The notes beneath the pieces were generated by a model. The model saw only the letters and a list, made by a program, of their open reading frames with translations. It was not told the origin of the DNA and searched no databases. Position numbers and translations under genes: made by a program. DNA of 45,157 nucleotides from Nemertoderma westbladi (taxonomy: Eukaryota > Xenacoelomorpha > Nemertodermatida > Nemertodermatidae): assembly GCA_032718475.1 (NCBI GenBank), contig JAUCBJ010005823.1:1-45157 (forward strand), given 5' to 3'. This document shows positions 36,791 to 45,157 of the stretch, one piece after another (position 1 is the first letter of the stretch; each line of letters opens with the position of its first letter).

Positions 36791-39700
36791 TACAGTTCCC
36801 ATAACTTCTGATCACTGGTCACTTATGATCACTGGGGCCTGTGTCGGTATACAGTTCCCATCACTTATGATCACTGGGGCCTGTGTCGGTATACAGTTCC
36901 CATCACTTATGATCACTGGAGCCTGTGTCGGTATACAGTTCCCATAACTTATGATCACTACGGGGCCTGTGTCGGTATACAGTTCCCATCACTTATGATC
37001 ACTGGGGCCTGTGTCGGTATACAGTTCCCATCACTTATGATCACTGGAGCCTGTGTCGGTATACAGTTCCCATCACTAATGATCACTGGGGCCTGTGTCG
37101 GTATACAGTTCCCATAACTTATGATCACTACGGGGCCTGTGTCGGTATACAGTTCCCATCACTTATGATCACTGGGGCCTGTGTCGGTATACAGTTCCCA
37201 TCACTTATGATCACTGGAGCCTGTGTCGGTATACAGTTCCCATAACTTATGATCACTGGGGCCTGTGTCGGTATACAGTTCCCATCACTTATGATCACTG
37301 GAGCCTGTGTCGGTATACAGTTCCCATAACTTATGATCACTACGGGGCCTGTGTCGGTATACAGTTCCCATCACTTATGATCACTACGGGGCCTGTGTCG
37401 GTATACAGTTCCCATCACTTATGATCACTACGGGGCCTGTGCCGGTTTACAGTTCCCATCACTAATGATCACCGGAGCCTGTGTTGGTATACAGTTCCCA
37501 TCACTTATGATCACTGGAGCCTGTGTCGGTATACAGTTCCCATCACTTATGATCACTGGAGCCTGTGTCGGTATACAGTTCCCATCACTTATGATCACTG
37601 GCGCCTGTGTCGGTATACAGTTCCCATAACTTATGATCACTACGGGGCCTGTGTCGGTATACATTTCCCATAACTTATGATCACTACGGGGCCTGTGTCG
37701 GTATACAGTTCCCATCACTTATGATCACTGGGGCCTGTGTCGGTATACAGTTCCCATCACTTATGATCACTGGAGCCTGTGTCGGTATACAGTTCCCATC
37801 ACTTATGATCACTGGCGCCTGTATCGGTATACAGTTCCCATAACTTATGATCACTACGGGGCCTGTGTCGGTATACAGTTCCCATCACTTATGATCACTG
37901 GGGCCCGTGTCGGTATACAGTTCCCATCACTTATGATCACTACGGGGCCTGTGTCGGTATACAGTTCCCATCACTTATGATCACTGGGGCCCGTGTCGAT
38001 ATACAGTTCCCATCACTTATGATCACTACGGGGCTTGTGTCGGTATACAGTTCCCATCACTTATGATCACTACGGGGCTTGTGTCGGTATACAGTTCCCA
38101 TCACTTATGATCACTGGGGCCTGTGTCGGTATACAGTTCCCATCACTTATGATCACTGGGGCCCGTGTCGGTATACAGTTCCCATCACTTATGATCACTG
38201 GCGCCTGTGTCGGTATACAGTTCCCATAACTTATGATCACTACGGGGCCTGCGTCGGTATACAGTTCCCATACTTATGATCACTACTGGGCCTGTGTCGG
38301 TTTACAGTTCCCATCACTAATGATCACCGGAGCCTGTGTTGGTATACAGTTCCCATAACTTCTGATCACTGATCACTTATGATCACTGGGGCCTGTGTCG
38401 GTAAACAGTTCCCATCACTTATGATCACTGGGGCCTGTGTCGGTATACAGTTCCAATCACTTATAATCACTGGGGCCTGTGTCGGTATACAGTTCCCATC
38501 ACTTATGATCACTGGGGCTTGTGTCGGTATACAGTTCCCATCACTTATGATCACTGCGGGGCCTGTGTCGGTATACAGTTCCCATCACTAATGATCACTG
38601 GAGCCTGTGTTGGTATACAGTTCCCATCACTTATGATCACTGGCGCCTGTGTCGGTATACAGTTCCCATAACTTATGATCACTACGGGGCCTGTGTCGGT
38701 ATACAGTTCCCATCACTTATGATCACAGGGGCCCTTGTCGGTATACAGTTCACATCACTTATGATCACTGATCCCTTATGATCACTGGGGCCTGTGTCGG
38801 TATCCAATCACTTATGATCACTGGAGCCTGTGTTGGTATACAGTTCCAATCACTTATGATCACTGGAGCCTGTGTCGGTATACAGTTCCCATCACTTATG
38901 ATCACTGGAGCCTGTGTCGGTATACAGTTCCCATAACTTATGATCACTGGGGCCTGTGTCGGTATCCAATCACTTATGATCACTGGAGCCTATGTCGGTA
39001 TACAGTTCCAATCACTTATGATCACTGGAGCCTGTGTCGGTATACAGTTCCCATCACTTATGATCAGTGGAGCCTGTGTCGGTATACAGTTCCCTTCACT
39101 TATGATCACTGGAGTCTGTGTCGGTATACAGTTCCCATCACTTATGATCACTGCGGGGCCTGCGTCGGTATACAGTTCCCATCACTTCTGATCACTGGGG
39201 CCCGTGTCGGTATACAGTTCCCATCACTTATGATCACTGGGGCCTGTGTCGGTATACAGTTCCCATCACTAATGATCACTGGAGCCTGTGTCGGTATACA
39301 GTTCCCATAACTTCTGATCACTGGGGCCTGTGTCGGTATACAGTTCCCATACTTATAATCACTGGGGCTTGTGTCGGTATACAGTTACAATCACTTATGA
39401 TCACTACGGGGCCTGTGTCGGTATACAGTTCCCATCACTTATGATCACTACGGGGCCTGTGTCGGTATACAGTTCCCATCACTTATGATCACTACGGGGC
39501 CTGTGTCGGTATACAGTTCCAATCACTTATGATCACTGGGGCTTGTGTCGGTATACAATTCCCATCACTTATGATCACTGCGGGGCCTGTGTCGGTATAC
39601 AGTTCCCATAACTTCTGATCACTGATCACTTATGATCATTGGGGCCTGTGTCGGTATACAGTTCCCATCACTTATGATCACTGGGGCCTGTGTCGGTATA

Positions 39701-40507
39701 CAGTTCCAATCACTTATGATCACTGGGGCTTGTGTCGGTATACAGTTCCCATCACTTATGATCACTGCGGGGCCTGTGTCGGTATACAGTTCCCATCACT
39801 TATGATCACTGGGGCCCGTGTCGGTATACAGTTCACATCACTTATGATCACTGATCCCTTATGATTACTGGGGCCTGTGTCGGTATCCAATCACTTATGA
39901 TCACTGGAGCCTGTGTCAGTATACAGTTCCAATCACTTATGATCACTGGAGCCTGTGTCGGTATACAGTTCACATCACTTATGATCACTGGAGCCTGTGT
40001 CGGTATACAGTTCCCATAACTTATTATGATCACTGGGGCCTGTGTCGGTATCCAATCACTTATGATCACTGGAGCCTGTGTTGGTATACAGTTCCAATCA
40101 CTTATGATCACTGGAGCCTGTGTCGGTATACAGTTCCCATAACTTATGATCACTGGCGCCTGTGTCGGTATACAGTTCCCATCACTTATGATCACTGGCG
40201 CCTGTGTCGGTATACAGTTCCAATCAGTTATGATCACTGGAGCCTGTGTCGGTATACAGTTCCCATCACTTATGATCACTGGGGCCTGAGTCGGTATACA
40301 GCTCCCATCACTTATGATCACTGATAACTTATGATCACTGGGACCTGTTTCGGTATACAGTTTCCATCACTTATGATCACTGGCGCCTGTGTCGGTATAC
40401 AGTTCCAATCAGTTATGATCACTGGAGCCTGTGTCGGTATACAGTTCCCATCACTTATGATCACTGGGGCCTGTGTCGGTATACAGTTCCCATCACTTAT
40501 GATCACT

Positions 40508-43389
40508 GATAACTTATGATCACTGGGACCTGTATCGGTATACGGTTACCATCAGTTATGATCACTGGGGCCTGTGTCGGTATACAGTTCCCATCACTTA
40601 AGATCACTGATCACTTATGATCACTGGGGCCTGTGTCGGTATACAGTTCCAATCACTTATGATCACTGGAGCCTGTGTCGGTATACAGTTCCCATCACTT
40701 ATGATCACTGATCACTTATGATCACTGGGGCCTGTGTCGGTATACAGTTCCAATCACTTATGTTCACTGGAGCCTGTGTCGGTATACAGTTCCCATCACT
40801 TATGATCCCTGATTACTTATGATCACTGGGGCCTGTGTCGGTATACGGTTACCATCAGTTATGATCACTGGGGCCTGTGTCGGTATACAGTTCCCATCAC
40901 TTAAGATCACTGATCACTTATGATCACTGGGGCCTGTGTCGGTATACAGTTCCAATCACTTATGATCACTGGAGCCTGTGTCGGTATACAGTTCCCATCA
41001 CTTATGATCACTGATCACTTATGATCACTGGGGCCTGTGTCGGTATACAGTTCCAATCACTTATGTTCACTGGAGCCTGTGTCGGTATACAGTTCCCATC
41101 ACTTATGATCACTGGGGCCTGTGTCGGTATACAGTTCCCATCACTTATGATCCCTGATCACTTATGATCACTGGGGCCTGTGTCGGTATACAGTTCCCAT
41201 CACTTATGATCACTGACCACTTATGATCACTGGGGCCTGTGTCGGTATACAGTTCCAATCACTTATGATCACTGGAGCCTGTGTCGGTATACAGTTCCCA
41301 TCACTTATGATCACTGGGGCCTGTGTCGGTATACAGTTCCAATCACTTATGATCCCTGATCACTTATGATCACTGGGACCTGTGTCGGTATACAGTTTCC
41401 ATCACTCATGACCACTGGAGCCTGTGTCGGTATACAGTTCCCATCACTTATTATTACTGATCACTTATGATCACTGCGGGGCCTGTGTCGGTATACAGTT
41501 CCCATAACTTCTGATCAATGATCACTTATGATCACTGGGGCCTGTGTCGGTATACAGTTCCCATCACTTATGATCACTGGGGCCTGTGTCGGTATACAGT
41601 TCCAATCACTTATGATCACTGGGGCTTGTGTCGGTATACAGTTCCCATCACTTATGATCACTGCGGGGCCTGTGTCGGTATACAGTTCCCATCACTTATG
41701 ATCACTGGGGCCCGTGTCGGTATACAGTTCACATCACTTATGATCACTGATCCCTTATGATTACTGGGGCCTGTGTCGGTATCCAATCACTTATGATCAC
41801 TGGAGCCTGTGTCAGTATACAGTTCCAATCACTTATGATCACTGGAGCCTGTGTCGGTATACAGTTCCCATCACTTATGATCACTGGGGCCTGTGTCGGT
41901 ATACAGTTCCCATCACTTATGTTCACTGATAACTTATGATCACTGGGACCTGTATCGGTATACGGTTACCATCAGTTATGATCACTGGGGCCTGTGTCGG
42001 TATACAGTTCCCATCACTTAAGATCACTGATCACTTATGATCACTGGGGCCTGTGTCGGTATACAGTTCCAATCACTTATGATCACTGGAGCCTGTGTCG
42101 GTATACAGTTCCCATCACTTATGATCACTGATCACTTATGATCACTGGGGCCTGTGTCGGTATACAGTTCCAATCACTTATGTTCACTGGAGCCTGTGTC
42201 GGTATACAGTTCCCATCACTTATGATCCCTGATTACTTATGATCACTGGGGCCTGTGTCGGTATACGGTTACCATCAGTTATGATCACTGGGGCCTGTGT
42301 CGGTATACAGTTCCCATCACTTAAGATCACTGATCACTTATGATCACTGGGGCCTGTGTCGGTATACAGTTCCAATCACTTATGATCACTGGAGCCTGTG
42401 TCGGTATACAGTTCCCATCACTTATGATCACTGATCACTTATGATCACTGGGGCCTGTGTCGGTATACAGTTCCAATCACTTATGTTCACTGGAGCCTGT
42501 GTCGGTATACAGTTCCCATCACTTATGATCACTGGGGCCTGTGTCGGTATACAGTTCCCATCACTTATGATCACTGGGGCCTGTGTCGGTATACAGTTCC
42601 CATCACTTATGATCCCTGATCACTTATGACCACTGGGGCCTGTGTCGGTATACAGTTCCCATCACTTATGATCACTGACCACTTATGATCACTGGGGCCT
42701 GTGTCGGTATACAGTTCCAATCACTTATGATCACTGGAGCCTGTGTCGGTATACAGTTCCCATCACTTATGATCACTGGGGCCTGTGTCGGTATACAGTT
42801 CCAATCACTTATGATCCCTGATCACTTATGATCACTGGGACCTGTGTCGGTATACAGTTTCCATCACTCATGACCACTGGAGCCTGTGTCGGTATACAGT
42901 TCCCATCACTTATGATTACTGATCACTTATGATCACTGCGGGGCCTGTGTCGGTATACAGTTCCCATAACTTCTGATCAATGATCACTTATGATCACTGG
43001 GGCCTGTGTCGGTATACAGTTCCCATCACTTATGATCACTGGGGCCTGTGTCGGTATACAGTTCCAATCACTTATGATCACTGGGGCTTGTGTCGGTATA
43101 CAGTTCCCATCACTTATGATCACTGCGGGGCCTGTGTCGGTATACAGTTCCCATCACTTATGATCACTGGGGCCCGTGTCGGTATACAGTTCACATCACT
43201 TATGATCACTGATCCCTTATGATTACTGGGGCCTGTGTCGGTATCCAATCACTTATGATCACTGGAGCCTGTGTCAGTATACAGTTCCAATCACTTATGA
43301 TCACTGGAGCCTGTGTCGGTATACAGTTCACATCACTTATGATCACTGGAGCCTGTGTCGGTATACAGTTCCCATAACTTATTATGATC
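40508..43389. repeat. Higher-order repeat of ~1.42-1.46 kb, two copies
   Basis: Rare variants recur in the same order 1,420 bp apart (for example GATAACTTATGATCACTGGG at 40,508 and 41,928, and CCCTGATTACTTATG at 40,807 and 42,227). After one extra 42-bp unit near 42,550 the spacing becomes 1,462 bp (CTTCTGATCAATGATC at 41,509 and 42,971). The second copy therefore gained one unit. Confidence 0.85.
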
Positions 43390-45157
43390 ACTGGGGCCTG
43401 TGTCGGTATCCAATCACTTATGATCACTGGAGCCTGTGTCGGTATACAGTTCCAATCACTTATGATCACTGGAGCCTGTGTCGGTATACAGTTCCCATAA
43501 CTTATGATCACTGGCGCCTGTGTCGGTATACAGTTCCCATCACTTATGATCACTGATCACTTATGATCACTGGCGCCTGTGTCGGTATACAGTTCCAATC
43601 AGTTATGATCACTGGAGCCTGTGTCGGTATACAGTTCCCATAACTTATGATCACTGGGGCCTGTGTCGGTATACAGTTCCCATCACTTATGATCACTGGA
43701 GCCTGTGTCGGTATACAGTTCCCATCACTTATGATCACTGGGGCCTGTGTCGGTATACAGTTCCCATCACTTATGATCACTGATAACTTATGATCACTGG
43801 GACCTGTATCGGTATACAGTTTCCATCACTTATGATCACGGGGCCTGTGTCGGTATACAGTTCCCATCACTTATGATCACTGATAACTTATGATCACTGG
43901 GACCTGTATCGGTATACAGTTCCCATCACTTATGATCACTGGGGCCTGTGTCGGTATACAGTTCCCATCACTTATGATCCCTGATCACTTATGATCACTG
44001 GGGCCTGTGTCGGTATACAGTTCCCATCACTTACGATTACTGACCACTTATGATCACTGGGGCCTGTGTCGGTATACAGTTCCAATCACTTATGATCACT
44101 GGAGCCTGTGTCGGTATACAGTTCCCATCACTTATGATCACTGGGGCCTGTGTCGGTATACAGTTCCAATCACTTATGATCCCTGATCACTTATGATCAC
44201 TGGGACCTGTGTCGGTATACAGTTTCCATCACTCATGACCACTGGAGCCTGTGTCGGTATACAGTTCCCATCACTTATGATCACTGATCACTTATGATCA
44301 CTGGGGCCTGTGTCGGTATACAGTTCCCATAACTTATGATCACTGGGGCCTGTGTTGGTATACAGTTCCCATAACTTATGATCACTGGAGGCTGTGTCGG
44401 TATACAGTTCCCATAACTTATGATCACTGGGGCCTGTGTCGGTATACAGTTCCCATCACTTATGATCACTGATCACTTATGATCACTGGGGCCTGTGTCG
44501 GTATACAGTTCCCATAACTTATGATCACTGGGGCCTGTGTCGGTATACAGTTCCCATAACTTATGATCACTGGAGGCTGTGTCGGTATACAGTTCCCATA
44601 ACTTATGATCACTGGGGCCTGTGTCGGTATACAGTTCCCATCACTTATGATCAATGATCACTTATGATCACTGGGGCCTGTGTCGGTATACAGTTCCCAT
44701 CACTTATGATCAATGATCACTTATGATCACTGGGGCCTGTGTCGGTATACAGTTCCCATAACTTATGATCACTGGGGCCTGTGTCGGTATACAGTTCCCA
44801 TAACTTATGATCATTGGGGCCTGTGTCGGTATACAGTTCCCATAACTTATGATCACTGGAGGCTGTGTCGGCATACAGTTCCAATCACTCATGATCACTG
44901 GAGCCTTGTCGGTATACAGTTCCCATCACTTATGATCACTGGAGCCTGTGTCGGTATACAGTTCCCATCACTTATGATCACTGGGGCCTGTGTCGGTATA
45001 CAGTTCCCATCACTAATGATCACTGGGGCCTGTGTCGGTATACAGTTCCCATACTTATAATCACTGGGGCTTGTGTCGGTATACAGTTCCAATCACTTAT
45101 GATCACTAAGGGGCCTGTGTCGGTATACAGTTCCCATAACTTATGATCACTGGGGCC

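Larger units (their letters stand above)
34838..45157. repeat. 42/44-bp satellite DNA, ~240 copies, to window end
   Basis: More than 10 kb of a 42-bp unit containing GCCTGTGTCGGTATACAGTT and CCCATCACTTATGATCACT. Variants: 44-bp units with CTGCGGGGCC or CTACGGGGCC, 'CCATAACTT', 'CCAATCACTT', and frequent insertion of TGATCACTTATGATCACTG at the unit boundary. Diverged sequence is mixed with local higher-order duplications. The array enters at 34,838 and is still running at the end, so its full size is unknown. The copy number is length divided by period. Since 42 is a multiple of 3, all frames can stay open; no protein is implied. Confidence 0.98.

Noticed and set aside
34838-45157. Many open frames reading 14-residue repeats such as MITGACVGIQFPSL, GLCRYTVPITYDHW and VIISDGNCIPTQAP
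   Set aside because: The 42-bp satellite period is divisible by 3 and keeps several frames open on both strands. The 44-bp variants and insertions break each frame repeatedly. No start context, splice structure or protein family supports coding.

Overview
This is an AT-rich, repeat-dense piece of an animal genome. The evidence is spliced genes with GT/AG introns, non-LTR retrotransposon pieces, tRNA-derived SINEs, DNA transposons and very large tandem arrays. The frequent palindrome GTAGGCCTAC and the gene types recall invertebrate deuterostomes such as echinoderms or hemichordates. That placement is an inference from general familiarity and is weak. Nothing here looks bacterial.

Three genes can be supported. 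(1) An intronless SLC22-type organic ion transporter lies on the plus strand at 7585-9375 (596 aa). (2) An unrecognised multi-pass membrane protein gene lies on the minus strand at 12748-11518. It consists of two adjacent reading frames that need a +1 shift, a 61-nt mini-intron or an indel correction to be joined. (3) A four-exon ADAM metalloprotease lies on the minus strand at 30771-21089. It reads as a complete 1,116-residue type I membrane protein: signal peptide, prodomain, active reprolysin domain, disintegrin, Cys-rich, EGF, Ser/Thr stalk, two Ig-like domains, membrane span, and a tail with proline-rich and NPxY motifs. The two Ig-like domains are the notable part, because I know of no standard vertebrate ADAM that has them.

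Layout. 1-7560 is repeats: a broken reverse transcriptase piece at 903-1127, a foldback, a 163-bp triplication, a SINE, and two copies of a roughly 0.4-0.6 kb repeat, the second ending just upstream of the SLC22 start. 10194-11255 is a 1.06-kb foldback element whose arms carry complementary 12-bp minisatellites. 13.1-20.4 kb holds SINEs, duplicated dispersed repeats, several minisatellites, a retrotransposon 3' end, and a 1.14-kb element with perfect 38-bp terminal inverted repeats. 21-30.8 kb is the ADAM gene. Its 4.3-kb first intron holds about 56 copies of a 37-bp repeat and a retrotransposon RT fragment. That RT fragment is split by an 859-bp foldback element with a clear 9-bp target-site duplication. 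31.9-33.0 kb is a piggyBac-like nonautonomous element flanked by TTAA. 33.2-34.6 kb has three broken copies of a retrotransposon C-terminus. From about 34,838 to the window end (45,157) everything is one satellite of 42/44-bp units, with nested higher-order duplications.

The genes do not form a pathway or operon. What unites the window is mobile-element nesting and tandem-repeat expansion around a few unrelated genes. Eight runs of 12-26 C or G residues are scattered through the first 32 kb. All positions are read by eye, so element edges may be off by a few bases to tens of bases unless stated as exact.
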